From JANWKA01 sp035533815 (GTDB taxonomy: Bacteria > Bacteroidota > Bacteroidia > Chitinophagales > Chitinophagaceae): 55,420 nucleotides of DNA. The stretch covers positions 1 to 55,420 of the forward strand of contig DATLTB010000071.1 of NCBI GenBank assembly GCA_035533815.1, in the 5' to 3' direction. Of the stretch, positions 9,320 to 17,542 are shown piece by piece (positions within the stretch are counted from its first letter, which is position 1; the number at the start of each line of letters is the position of its first letter). The notes beneath the pieces are model-generated. The model was not told where the DNA came from. It searched no databases and worked only from the letters and a program-made list of their open reading frames with translations. Made by a program: the position numbers and the translations under genes.

Positions 9320-10032
9320 GGGCCTTCCGCCAGGGTAACCCATTTAATCCTTTCTGGCTTAAACGATTCAAACAATTGCTCCATTCTGCTCCTGTCATTC
9401 CAGAAACTCCGGTCCGGTTGGCCTGTATCGGAGACAGCATCACCTATGGCGACCGGATCGAAGGGCGTGAAATGAACAGCTATCCGTCAAAATTGCAGGG
9501 CATCCTTGGAAAAGACGCGCTGGTTATGAATTTCGGAGTGAATGGTTGCACTTTGCTGAAAAAAGGGGACCTCCCCTATTGGGAGGACAAGACCATGCAG
9601 CTTATTTGGGATTTTAATCCCCATATCGCCGTGCTGATGCTGGGCACCAATGATGCAAAAGCCCGCAACTGGAAATATCATGACGAATTTTATGGTGATT
9701 ATATCGCTTTTATCCGCTACCTGAAAGGGATTCCTGCCCGTCCCCTGATCTGGGCCTGCTTTCCGGTTCCAGCCTTTGGTCCCATGTATGATATCTTACC
9801 CGAAGTAATCAGGGACCAGGAAATACCCCTGATCCGGAAAGCTTCCAGGGCTGAACAAATAAAAAATATCAACCTGTACCGGGCTTTATCCGGGTATCCG
9901 GATCTTTTCCCGGATCTGGTCCATCCCAATGCAGCCGGAGCCCAGCGGATTGCCGTTAAGGTATATTCTGCAGTCCGGAAATACTTCAAAGGGTCGGTTC
10001 AAGGGAATCAGCGGTCTTTCCCTTCCAGGTGA
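9283..10032 (+). CDS. SGNH/GDSL hydrolase family protein
   Basis: 249 residues from the only ATG available; a TTG at 9316 that overlaps the polA stop is the alternative and would give 238. The four SGNH blocks are visible: GDSIT (block I, catalytic Ser) near residue 52, a Gly in NFGVNG (block II), GTNDAK with Asn (block III) near 125, and DLVHPNAAG with Asp and His (block V) near 210. No signal peptide is seen at either start, so a cytoplasmic or lipid-associated esterase is likely; the substrate is unknown. It overlaps polA by 37 bases and is probably cotranscribed with it. Confidence 0.85.
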   Translation: MGGGRKLAGGPLRAFRQGNPFNPFWLKRFKQLLHSAPVIPETPVRLACIGDSITYGDRIEGREMNSYPSKLQGILGKDALVMNFGVNGCTLLKKGDLPYWEDKTMQLIWDFNPHIAVLMLGTNDAKARNWKYHDEFYGDYIAFIRYLKGIPARPLIWACFPVPAFGPMYDILPEVIRDQEIPLIRKASRAEQIKNINLYRALSGYPDLFPDLVHPNAAGAQRIAVKVYSAVRKYFKGSVQGNQRSFPSR

Positions 10033-10349
10033 TCGGTATATTCCACTGAACCCAGCCTGAACTTCAAGGGCAAACCGGTCAGGGATTGAACCTGTAGTTC
10101 CTTTTTGCAGAAAAAGCCAAGGTGGTCCACATAATAGGAAGCTGGAACCAGATTTCTGGTGTCGCTGAATTGATCCAAGGGTTCCCTGAGGGTTAATGAC
10201 ATCAGGGAGGAAAACGATTCAGCAGGGTATTCACCCTGCTTTGTCTCTCCGGAGTCCGTAGGATTGGCTTTAACCTCCCTAATTTGCTGGGCAGCACAAC
10301 CCAGGAAGCTTCCCAGGCAAATCAAAGCTACTGTCATTATCCGTTTCAT
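10008..10349 (-). CDS. Small conserved hypothetical lipoprotein/secreted protein
   Basis: The frame extends to 10511, but the start at 10349 is preferred because it yields MKRIMTVALICLGSFLGCAA, a signal peptide with a possible lipobox (LGC). The product is then 113 residues. The C-terminal half (ASYYVDHLGFFCKKELQVQ, then LKFRLGSVEYTDHLEGK) resembles a short conserved Bacteroidota protein of unknown function; this rests on recall, not a search. It overlaps the 3' end of the SGNH hydrolase gene by 25 bases, tail to tail. No function is proposed. Confidence 0.65.
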   Translation of the reverse strand: MKRIMTVALICLGSFLGCAAQQIREVKANPTDSGETKQGEYPAESFSSLMSLTLREPLDQFSDTRNLVPASYYVDHLGFFCKKELQVQSLTGLPLKFRLGSVEYTDHLEGKDR

Positions 10350-11405
10350 CGAAATTTGTTCCATATTCAACATCTCAGGCAGCCCAGTCCGGTACTCCCT
10401 TACCCGGACTGATTGCGACGGGTGATCACCGGAATAATACACTAAGGTAGAAAATTCCGATCCGTCAGGCCCCACTTCAATCCTATTATCCACCATTTCC
10501 AAACCGGTCATGAATCCCCTTCGGATATGTGATCATCCTCTCTTCCCCCAGGCATTCGTGATGATTTGCAGATTCCGGATCTGGGGTTTACCGGGATGAA
10601 GGATGACCAGCATAGCCATGACAACTTTAAGTAAAGTTAAGGCGTTAATTCAGGCAAAGGGTCCGTTAAAACTCCTGAACAAAATCAATTTTCCCTTTAA
10701 AATGGGCAAATCCATGGGAAATGATGAAAACTAACCAAGAAATTAAATCGCTCCAGATTTGATCTTTCTTGTAAAAATGGATTTAACTCCATCATTGCAT
10801 GTTTTTGCAAAAATGGGTTTCATTTACCCTTCTTTAAACCACAGATTTTACAGGTAGCTAGACTTTTATCCATTGACGAAAAAACCCTGGTAGAAACCAT
10901 TATTGATGTATTTATAAATGGATTGGACCAGTGAAAAGCCAGATACCGAAGTTTAGGCCATGCATTGAATAACCCTGTGGAATGTCACAGGACTTAAACC
11001 CGGATGGATCATAAGCCCCCATCAGGTATCACAGAATCAATGTTTCGATTGATCTATTCATAAATTTGCTGAACTACCATAAAATTAATAAACCCCTTTG
11101 CGGTATCTCATTTAATTTCCACTTGAAGGTCTTAGCTATTGCACTCAGCCCAAGTACATACACACCAGCGGGCTTTTTCCTCATATGTACCTCTGAATTA
11201 TAATTTGCATATTTTGCTCATCATTTTATGCCGCCAACTAGCAGGCATGAACCTTACAAACAAATAACTGGTTTTTGCTGATGAACCTACTGTAATGTTC
11301 ATTGCAGGATTACGTTTAAGCAAAATATCTGAGATTCTATATGCGACTTCCTGGGGATTGATGGCAAATTTTTAAGAATCTTTCCCGGAAGACTTTAGAG
11401 CAACC
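10350..11405. other. Long gene-poor region, possibly decayed
   Basis: More than one kilobase without a convincing gene. Short open stretches exist but are broken by stops. One plus-strand stretch ends with a helical-looking segment (about 10845-10935) that stops at TGA. A near-duplicate of about 13 bases (GTAAAAATGGATTT, then GCAAAAATGGGTTT) occurs at about 10771 and 10806. Nothing here resembles a structural RNA I can recognise. It may be a graveyard of degraded genes or simply spacer. Confidence 0.4.
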
Positions 11406-11894
11406 TTGGAAGGGAAAGAAATTAAAAATGTTTTACTGGGAAGAATTGTGGCTACCCACAATAACGTTGAGGCACCGGATTTTGAAACAATGGATATATA
11501 TGGTCATCAGTTGGCGCTGAGCAATGAACGGGGTAAATATGTGCTAATCAATCTCTGGGCAACATGGTGTGGCCCTTGTATAGCGGAACTGCCGGCTATA
11601 AGAAGAATTAGAAAACAGTATCCCCGATCTCAATTAAAGATTATTTCCGTTTCCTGCGACCGCGACTCTAGCGCCTTTGCAAAAGCAATAAAAAAATATA
11701 AAATGACCTGGACGCAAATTTACAATGACAAAAATTTAATCATAAAATTTGGGGGAGTGACTTCTTTACCTCAATTATTTTTAATCAATGAACAAGGGCA
11801 AATTATTTATAATAGGAATGTCAGCAAAAATGGGGCTTCGGCAAATTTAAACCATCTTAATGCACTATTACAAAATAGCCTTAAACATTCCTGA
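11406..11894 (+). CDS. TlpA-like thioredoxin-fold protein, possibly N-terminally truncated
   Basis: 162 residues in a redoxin/TlpA fold: APDFETMDIYGHQLALS, then NLWATWCGPC with the WCxxC redox pair (near residue 56) and the cis-Pro loop SLPQLFLI near 119. Family members in Bacteroidota normally have a signal peptide and often an N-terminal DUF4369-type domain; neither is here. The only in-frame start is TTG at 11406. Upstream the same frame is open from an ATG at 11295 to a single TAA at 11373-11375, then continues into the gene. It may therefore be the remnant of a longer gene or a cytoplasmic thiol reductase. The expected activity is disulfide reduction. Confidence 0.65.
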   Translation: MEGKEIKNVLLGRIVATHNNVEAPDFETMDIYGHQLALSNERGKYVLINLWATWCGPCIAELPAIRRIRKQYPRSQLKIISVSCDRDSSAFAKAIKKYKMTWTQIYNDKNLIIKFGGVTSLPQLFLINEQGQIIYNRNVSKNGASANLNHLNALLQNSLKHS

Positions 11895-12227
11895 ATCTTC
11901 GGTTAAAAAACATATCCGATAATCGGGACTGGGAATTACTGGACACCCCCCGCAAAACTTACCGCCTGCATTGACCGATATTCCACCGGCTGTCCATGGT
12001 ATAACGCATCATAGCGCATCCATTGATCAACCCCAAATACATCTCATTACCCGGGTAATGATTGGGTATCAATGGAAGTGAAAGGACCAGAATACAGGGG
12101 TTACTGGAAACCAATGAATTCACCTACGGCTATTTCCCGGGAAAAGTGCAGGCTGATCAGATACTTGGCAACCACGGTAACTGGGCTAATTTGATGTAAA
12201 GGGGGAATCAATCATCATGGGAGAGCA
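11895..12227. other. Intergenic region with possible decayed coding sequence
   Basis: About 330 bases with no intact gene. Protein-like stretches appear in different plus-strand frames (one near 11925-11973 ending at TGA, another near 12073-12198 ending at TAA), as expected of a frameshifted pseudogene. I cannot name the parent gene, so this is a suggestion only. Confidence 0.25.
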
Positions 12228-12911
12228 TCATATATTTGACAATTGAGCTTTTTTCATACTTTTTAACCTTCGCATCAGGTATGAGATATCGCGATAGATC
12301 CGGTAAACTCCCAACGGAATGAACGGAAGGTAAAAATATTTTACTGAGATCAGCGATATGAAGCCACCTCCTAGAAATGAAACCGCTAAAAACATTGCGA
12401 ATCTTTTACTTTTTACTGCCTGGTGATCGTCCGGGGTAAGCGTCGACAAGCTGCTTTTCCGGTGCATAACCATTCGTAGCAGGAAATAATAACTCAGATT
12501 GCATAACCCCAGGTTGACAAAATAGGTAAAGAAGCGAAGGAACTTGGGGTTGTTATCCTCGAGCATAAAGGAAGTGCTTAATGGGAGGAGCATGATCAGG
12601 AAAAGGAAGCATTGGTTCAGGACCAACAGGGCCCTGTGGTAATTAACCACATGTTCGAAGAGCTCATGATGCTTGATCCATAACCTGCTGATGGAGAAAA
12701 AACTGACTAATAGCCCCATTACAGGGATGAATAGCTTTCCGGAATATTCGGTCCTGATCTGCATCCATGTACTATCCTTACCAAGCGGTGGTATTTTAAA
12801 CTCCAGGATCAGCATAGTACTGGCAATGGCCATGACGGCATCACTATAAAATGTAATCCGGTCTACCTGGAACTGTCTTCGGTCATGGGCAAATGTCCTT
12901 ACTTTATTCAT
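12228..12911 (-). CDS. TMEM175 (DUF1211) family integral membrane protein
   Basis: 227 residues with several hydrophobic segments. The first helix carries RITFYSDAVMAIASTMLIL near residues 18-36, matching the family signature (R/F...FSDAV.AIA.T) that lines the pore of TMEM175 potassium channels. Bacterial members form tetrameric cation channels in the inner membrane. About five to six helices are predicted by eye, the last ending before a basic C-terminal tail. It stands alone, divergent from mtgA. Potassium selectivity cannot be read from the sequence. Confidence 0.85.
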   Translation of the reverse strand: MNKVRTFAHDRRQFQVDRITFYSDAVMAIASTMLILEFKIPPLGKDSTWMQIRTEYSGKLFIPVMGLLVSFFSISRLWIKHHELFEHVVNYHRALLVLNQCFLFLIMLLPLSTSFMLEDNNPKFLRFFTYFVNLGLCNLSYYFLLRMVMHRKSSLSTLTPDDHQAVKSKRFAMFLAVSFLGGGFISLISVKYFYLPFIPLGVYRIYRDISYLMRRLKSMKKAQLSNI

Positions 12912-13058
12912 CTGGCTTCCTAAAAAGGTTATTTAATGCCCGGGGTATCCGGGAAATTCACTTCGAAGCTTTTCCCAGGATTAATTTGTCCGGGTAAAGT
13001 ACGAATTATACGAATTGAAGAGAATATTCAGTTAATTTTCCAGGAATATTTCCTCCTG

Positions 13059-13772
13059 ATGAAACGTAAAGGAATTGTGCCGCGGGCCTGGCGGCTGATC
13101 AAAAGGATATTTCTCATTTTATTCGCTGCCCAGTTGATTTATATTATCCTGCTTAAATGGATCAATCCTCCGTTTACCCTAACCATGGCAAGCAGTTGGT
13201 TCAGCCTGATCGGAACCAAAAACCATTTTCGGCATCGCTGGGTGGACTACCGGGAAATCTCACCACAGGCCAAACTGGCCGTCATGGCTGGAGAAGATCA
13301 ACTTTTTCCTGTGCATCACGGATTTGATTTCAAATCCATAAAAATAGCCTGGAAGCATAATGAAAAAAACCGTCATGTATGGGGAGCAAGCACCATCAGC
13401 CAGCAAGTGGCCCGGAATGTTTTCCTTTGGCAGGGAAGGACCTGGCTGCGAAAGGGGATGGAAGTATATTTTACTTTCATGATCGAGTGGATCTGGGGGA
13501 AAAAACGCATCCTGGAAGTTTACCTGAATGACGTACAGATGGGAAATGGCATTTTTGGTATCGAAGCTGCTTCAGAATCCTATTACGGACGGCATGCCTC
13601 CCAGCTGGACCGCAGTCAGGCTGCCTTGATCGCGGCTGCTTTGCCAAACCCTGTTTTTTTCAAGGTCAGGAATCCCACCGGATACCTGCTGCGCAGACAA
13701 ACCTGGATCATGGGGCAGATGGTTCACCTGGAGGGAGATCCTCCGATCGAAAACTTGATCCGGAAACCGTAA
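13059..13772 (+). CDS. mtgA: Monofunctional biosynthetic peptidoglycan transglycosylase
   Basis: 237 residues from ATG 13059; the open frame begins earlier (12936) but the upstream part has no membrane signal or family similarity. One N-terminal membrane helix (FLILFAAQLIYIILLKWI, about residues 18-35) is followed by a GT51 domain: GEDQLF...HHGFDF with the catalytic Glu near 79, WGASTISQQVARNVFLW, and KKRILEVYLNDVQMGNGIFG. It polymerises lipid II into glycan strands at the outer face of the inner membrane and has no transpeptidase domain. The next gene begins 7 bases after its stop, so the two are probably cotranscribed. Confidence 0.92.
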   Translation: MKRKGIVPRAWRLIKRIFLILFAAQLIYIILLKWINPPFTLTMASSWFSLIGTKNHFRHRWVDYREISPQAKLAVMAGEDQLFPVHHGFDFKSIKIAWKHNEKNRHVWGASTISQQVARNVFLWQGRTWLRKGMEVYFTFMIEWIWGKKRILEVYLNDVQMGNGIFGIEAASESYYGRHASQLDRSQAALIAAALPNPVFFKVRNPTGYLLRRQTWIMGQMVHLEGDPPIENLIRKP

Positions 13773-13779
13773 ATTGACT

Positions 13780-15480
13780 ATGTCATCCTTTTGGACTTTG
13801 AAATGGCTTACCCCGGGAAAAAGGCGGCTAACCTTGTGGCTTGTCCTGTTCGCTGCTGTGTACTGCATCGGGATTAAGGCAGATGTCATGGATGTGGATG
13901 CTGCCCAATATGCTGAGATCAGCCGGGAAATGCTGTCCTCAGGTAAATATCTGGAAGTGCACGACCTGGGCAAGGATTATCTTGATAAGCCTCCCTTCAC
14001 TTTTTGGATCTGCAGCCAGTCCATGCGCTTATTCGGGGTGAATAATTTTGCATATAAACTGCCCAGCATCCTGTTTGCCTTGCTGGCTATTTGGTCCGTA
14101 TTTGAATTTGCCAGAATATTTTATCCCCTGGAGACAGCAGAACTCGCATCCCTGATACTGGCCTCCTGCCAGGGACTCTTTCTGATGACCAATGATTGCA
14201 GGACTGATACGATATTGATGGGTGCCGTGATGTTTGCCATCTGGCAATTTGCCCGATGGGACCAGGGACAAAAACTGATCCACCTGATTTTAGCCGGGGT
14301 GGGCATTGGGATCGGTATGCTGACTAAAGGGCCGATTGCCCTGATTGTACCCGTCCTGGCCTTCGGCTCCCATTTTCTGGTAAAAAAACAGTTTAACCGG
14401 ATATTCCGGGCTCAATACTTGCTAGTCCTGGTCATCATTGCCTTGATTTTGTTGCCAATGGCCATCGGGCTATACCATCAGTTCGATCAGCATCCCCGTA
14501 AAATAATTAACGGGCAGACCGGGGTCTCCGGGTTAACCTTCTATTTCTGGACCCAGAGTTTCGGGCGCATCACGGGACAAAGCAGCTGGAACAATCATCC
14601 AGGTTTTTTCTTCCTGATTCAAAACATGCTCTGGACCTTTTTTCCCTGGACATTCTTTTTCCTTTCCGGACTGCTGATCTCCCTGGCCCAATGGATAAAA
14701 AGGAGGTTCAGGCAGGATAGTTCTTTGGAATTCATCAGTACCGGGGGGTTTGTGCTCACCTATGTTTCACTAAGCCTTTCCCATTACCAGCTTCCCCATT
14801 ATATTTTTGTGGTTTTCCCCCTGGCCGCGGTGATCACAGCCAGAACAATCGCAGGTATTAAAACTGAATACCGCTTTAGGCGGCTTTGGCAGTTTCTTTC
14901 CGGCATTCAATACCTTCTCCTTACCCTGGCCTTGGCGGGATGCGCACTCATACTGATTTTCACTTTTTACCCGAAAGATCTCCTTCCCTGGATCTACATT
15001 GTCCTGGCTGCCCTATTATTTATTTTTTTACTTTCTGTGAAATCCGTCAAAAACCGGTTGGTTAGTGTGAGTATTTATGGCATGGTGGGCCTGAATATTT
15101 TTCTTGGGGGGTATTTTTATCCCAGGCTGCTGCATAGTCAGATGGGGAGCGTGACGGGGAAATGGGTCCATCAGCACCATATATCGGATTCCCGGTTCCT
15201 TGTGTACCGGATCAGTAACCAATCGAGGTCCCTGAGCTTTTATAGCCAGCGGATCGTTCCCTCGATACAACAGGTGGATTCTGTGAGGGAAGGAGATTAT
15301 ATCCTTACTGATACCCGGGGTCTCGGGGAACTTAGACATGGCCCCTATCCGCTGCAGATAATGCTCAGGGGCCGTAATTTCCCGGTCACCTTGTTAAACC
15401 GCGAATTCCTGGATAAGCGAACTCGCAGGCGGGTGACCGCTCCATATTTCCTGGTCAGGATCGGGAATCCGGACGGGTGA
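13780..15480 (+). CDS. GT39/ArnT-like membrane glycosyltransferase
   Basis: 566 residues starting at ATG 13780 (a TTG two codons earlier is possible). The N-terminus has a membrane helix followed by MDVDAAQYAEISREM, the acidic loop typical of GT39/GT83 C-type glycosyltransferases, and DKPPFTFW further on. Around ten or more membrane helices follow, then a soluble C-terminal domain of about 110 residues. Such enzymes move a sugar from a polyprenyl-phosphate donor onto lipid A, protein or polymer on the periplasmic side. The convergent GT2 gene, a polyprenyl-phosphate sugar synthase type, could make the donor. The last 26 bases overlap that gene. Confidence 0.88.
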   Translation: MSSFWTLKWLTPGKRRLTLWLVLFAAVYCIGIKADVMDVDAAQYAEISREMLSSGKYLEVHDLGKDYLDKPPFTFWICSQSMRLFGVNNFAYKLPSILFALLAIWSVFEFARIFYPLETAELASLILASCQGLFLMTNDCRTDTILMGAVMFAIWQFARWDQGQKLIHLILAGVGIGIGMLTKGPIALIVPVLAFGSHFLVKKQFNRIFRAQYLLVLVIIALILLPMAIGLYHQFDQHPRKIINGQTGVSGLTFYFWTQSFGRITGQSSWNNHPGFFFLIQNMLWTFFPWTFFFLSGLLISLAQWIKRRFRQDSSLEFISTGGFVLTYVSLSLSHYQLPHYIFVVFPLAAVITARTIAGIKTEYRFRRLWQFLSGIQYLLLTLALAGCALILIFTFYPKDLLPWIYIVLAALLFIFLLSVKSVKNRLVSVSIYGMVGLNIFLGGYFYPRLLHSQMGSVTGKWVHQHHISDSRFLVYRISNQSRSLSFYSQRIVPSIQQVDSVREGDYILTDTRGLGELRHGPYPLQIMLRGRNFPVTLLNREFLDKRTRRRVTAPYFLVRIGNPDG

Positions 15481-16192
15481 ACAGGTTATACTTCAGGATA
15501 CACCAGATAGCCCTCAATCCATCCAGCCACTTTATCTTTTTTCCCTGGTCATAGGTCCTGCCGTAATAGGATATTCCTACCTCGTAAATACGGGCTTCCC
15601 TTACCTTGGAAATCCTGGCGGTGACTTCAGGTTCAAAACCGAACCGGTTTTCCTTCAGTGTTAACCCTTTTAGCATATCCGACCTGAATAACTTATAGCA
15701 GGTCTCCATATCTGTGAGGTTAAGGTTGGTAAACAAATTGGATAAAAAGGTCAGAAAACGGTTTCCGATAGTGTGCCAGAAAAAAAGTACCCGGTGGGGG
15801 TTGCCTCCCATGAACCGGCTTCCAAATACGACATCTGCAAAACCTTCCAGCACAGGCTGGATCAGCAGGTTATATTCCCTTGGATCATATTCCAGGTCGC
15901 CATCCTGTATGAGGGTGTAATCACCCGATGTTCTTTTTATCCCTTCCCGTATTGCAGCTCCCTTGCCCAGATTCCGTGCCTGCCTGATATACCGGATGTC
16001 CTGGGGAGCATGGCTGGCTATATACCGGCTAACCAACTCCTCCGTATTATCCGTGGAACAATCATCAATAATCACAATCTCCATATGCAGATTGCCGGTC
16101 AGCTGGACTGAAATAATCTTGTCCAGCACAATTTCTATTGTTTTCCCTTCATTGAATACCGGTATCAGGATGGAAAGGGTGTTGAAGGACAT
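15455..16192 (-). CDS. Family 2 glycosyltransferase (DPM1-like polyprenyl-phosphate sugar synthase)
   Basis: 245 residues. The GT-A fold is seen from residue 5: LSILIPVFNEGKTIEIVL, then IVIIDDCSTDNTEEL, GKGAAIREGIKRTSGDYTLI and the DxD-like QDGDLEYDP near residue 95. KLFR and the basic C-terminal region fit the DPM1/GtrB group without long C-terminal membrane anchors. The likely reaction is transfer of a nucleotide-activated hexose to polyprenyl phosphate on the cytoplasmic face. It converges on the GT39 gene, overlapping it by 26 bases, which fits a donor-plus-transferase pair though they lie on opposite strands. Confidence 0.9.
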   Translation of the reverse strand: MSFNTLSILIPVFNEGKTIEIVLDKIISVQLTGNLHMEIVIIDDCSTDNTEELVSRYIASHAPQDIRYIRQARNLGKGAAIREGIKRTSGDYTLIQDGDLEYDPREYNLLIQPVLEGFADVVFGSRFMGGNPHRVLFFWHTIGNRFLTFLSNLFTNLNLTDMETCYKLFRSDMLKGLTLKENRFGFEPEVTARISKVREARIYEVGISYYGRTYDQGKKIKWLDGLRAIWCILKYNLFTRPDSRS

Positions 16193-16196
16193 GCGA

Positions 16197-16352
16197 TCAA
16201 AAATAATTATAATTTAACGCATTTCCGGTATTTCTCAAGACCTCTTTACAGAATGAGGTCCATTGCCACAGGTACTTTGCCCATACCAGGGAACTTTCCA
16301 TTTTTTCTCCCCATTTCTTCCCCCACGCTTCATTCAAAGCCTGTAAAAACAC
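16197..16352 (-). CDS. Possible 51-residue Trp-rich small protein upstream of GT2
   Basis: An open frame from GTG 16352 to TGA 16197 ends four bases before the GT2 start codon. The peptide is short, helical in pattern and holds five Trp (segments NEAWGKKWGEKMESS and VWAKYLWQWTSF). An internal ATG at codon 18 would give 34 residues. I do not recognise it. It may be a chance frame or a remnant of a longer gene, since only the position next to GT2 and the composition support it. Confidence 0.3.
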   Translation of the reverse strand: MFLQALNEAWGKKWGEKMESSLVWAKYLWQWTSFCKEVLRNTGNALNYNYF

Positions 16353-16494
16353 GTTTCAGATGGCATTATCCCGAAAATTAGCTACCTGGTATCTCGCTCC
16401 ATGAAAAATGGATCCTGTTTCCGTTTGCCGGGACCAATGAATCTCCGGTCTTATTATTATCCGGACTGTTCCGGGCAAATTGTAAATTCGTGAT

Positions 16495-17115
16495 ATGGAA
16501 TTAACGGATATAACAGCATTCAGGTTTTCTCCGGAAATAAGAGAAAAACTTATCGCATACGGAATTCCCAAAACATTTTCCGAAGGGGATATCATATTAA
16601 ATGAAAACGGGTATATAAGGGCTATCCCCATTGTCACCAGCGGATCGGTGAAGGTAATGAGTACAGACGATGATAATAAGGAAATCCTGTTGTATTATAT
16701 CCAACCCGGTGAAAGCTGCATTATGTCCTTTTTAGCCGGAATGCATCATGAAACAAGTAAAATAACTGCTATAGCAGAAGAGGATACGGAAATACTGTTC
16801 ATTCCGATTGAAAAAGTGACCCTGCTTATCAGGGAATATCCGCAATGGCTGGATTATATCTTCCGCCTTTATCATAAACGGTTCGAGGAATTGCTTCAGG
16901 TAGTCAGGGCTGTTGCATTCAAAAAAATGGACGAACGGCTTTTAAATCTCATTAAAAATAAATCCGGACTGGCCCAGAGCCAGACGCTTCATGTAACCCA
17001 TGAACAATTGGCCAATGAACTCGGAACAGCCCGGGTGGTGATTTCCCGATTGCTCAAGCAGATGGAAGATGAAGGCCTGGTTGTCCTGGGCAGAAATAAA
17101 ATATCCCTTTTGTAA
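16495..17115 (+). CDS. Crp/Fnr family transcriptional regulator
   Basis: 206 residues. An N-terminal cyclic-nucleotide-binding-like beta barrel (about 20-120; FSEGDIILNENGYI, VTSGSVKVM, IQPGESC) leads through a long dimer helix to a winged helix at about 165-200 (VTHEQLANELGTARVVISRL). Bacteroidota regulators of this type often sit beside genes for sulfur or nitrogen stress. The next gene begins 71 bases downstream and a repeated GAATGATCTTT element occurs in both following promoter regions, so it probably controls the cluster up to 19828. The effector is unknown; C-C motifs for an Fnr cluster are not present in the N-terminus. Confidence 0.9.
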   Translation: MELTDITAFRFSPEIREKLIAYGIPKTFSEGDIILNENGYIRAIPIVTSGSVKVMSTDDDNKEILLYYIQPGESCIMSFLAGMHHETSKITAIAEEDTEILFIPIEKVTLLIREYPQWLDYIFRLYHKRFEELLQVVRAVAFKKMDERLLNLIKNKSGLAQSQTLHVTHEQLANELGTARVVISRLLKQMEDEGLVVLGRNKISLL

Positions 17116-17143
17116 CAAAAGTAGCTGGATGGCATTTTTAATA

Positions 17144-17167
17144 GAATGATCTTTGTTCTAATCATTC
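17144..17167. promoter_or_regulatory. Candidate operator: GAATGA inverted repeat before the DUF2892 gene
   Basis: GAATGA (17144-17149) and its complement TCATTC (17162-17167) form a dyad with a 12-base spacer, 19 bases before the DUF2892 start. The first 11 bases, GAATGATCTTT, recur at 17497-17507 upstream of the MBL-rhodanese gene. It is a good candidate for the binding site of the adjacent Crp/Fnr protein, but that assignment is inference. Confidence 0.45.
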
Positions 17168-17186
17168 ATTTTCTAAAACCAAACAG

Positions 17187-17387
17187 ATGAAAAGGAATAT
17201 CGGGTCCGCAGACAAAGTAATCAGAATACTGGCAGCTGTAATTATAGCCATCCTGTATTTTGCCAAACAAATAACGGGGACTGCAGCAATTATACTGCTG
17301 GTTGTCGCCGGGGCGTTAATTGTAACCAGTTTTATCAGTTTCTGCCCATTGTATTGGTCAATTGGCCTATCGACCAAAAAAGAATAA
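17187..17387 (+). CDS. DUF2892 (YgaP-like) small membrane protein
   Basis: 66 residues. The N-terminal MKRNIGSADKVIRILAAVII and the two hydrophobic segments (about 11-30 and 33-52), with CPLYWSIGLSTKK at the C-terminus, match DUF2892. Members are often stand-alone or fused to rhodanese domains, as in YgaP, and occur in sulfur-handling operons. The role is probably membrane anchoring or assembly; no catalytic residues are apparent. It follows the Crp/Fnr gene and precedes the persulfide genes. Confidence 0.88.
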   Translation: MKRNIGSADKVIRILAAVIIAILYFAKQITGTAAIILLVVAGALIVTSFISFCPLYWSIGLSTKKE

Positions 17388-17496
17388 CGAAAATAATAAC
17401 CGACAACTGATTGTAATGCTTCCCGTTAACATGAAGAGAAACCTGGAAAATGACCTGGATGGGGCATTCATTTATTTAATATTAGTCAGCTTTGGC

Positions 17497-17507
17497 GAAT
17501 GATCTTT
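17497..17507. promoter_or_regulatory. Second copy of GAATGATCTTT before the MBL-rhodanese gene
   Basis: An exact repeat of the 11-base element at 17144, lying 36 bases before the start at 17543. The right half-site is less clear here (TCAT at about 17516). A shared regulator for both transcription units is inferred. Confidence 0.4.
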
Positions 17508-17542
17508 AATATACCTCATCAAACCCGGTAAGCAGTCCATAC

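Noticed and set aside
11082..11215. Minus-strand peptide resembling a T9SS sorting end (PAGVYVLGLSA)
   Set aside because: It is not attached to a large open frame and the rest of the signal is not conserved; probably coincidence.
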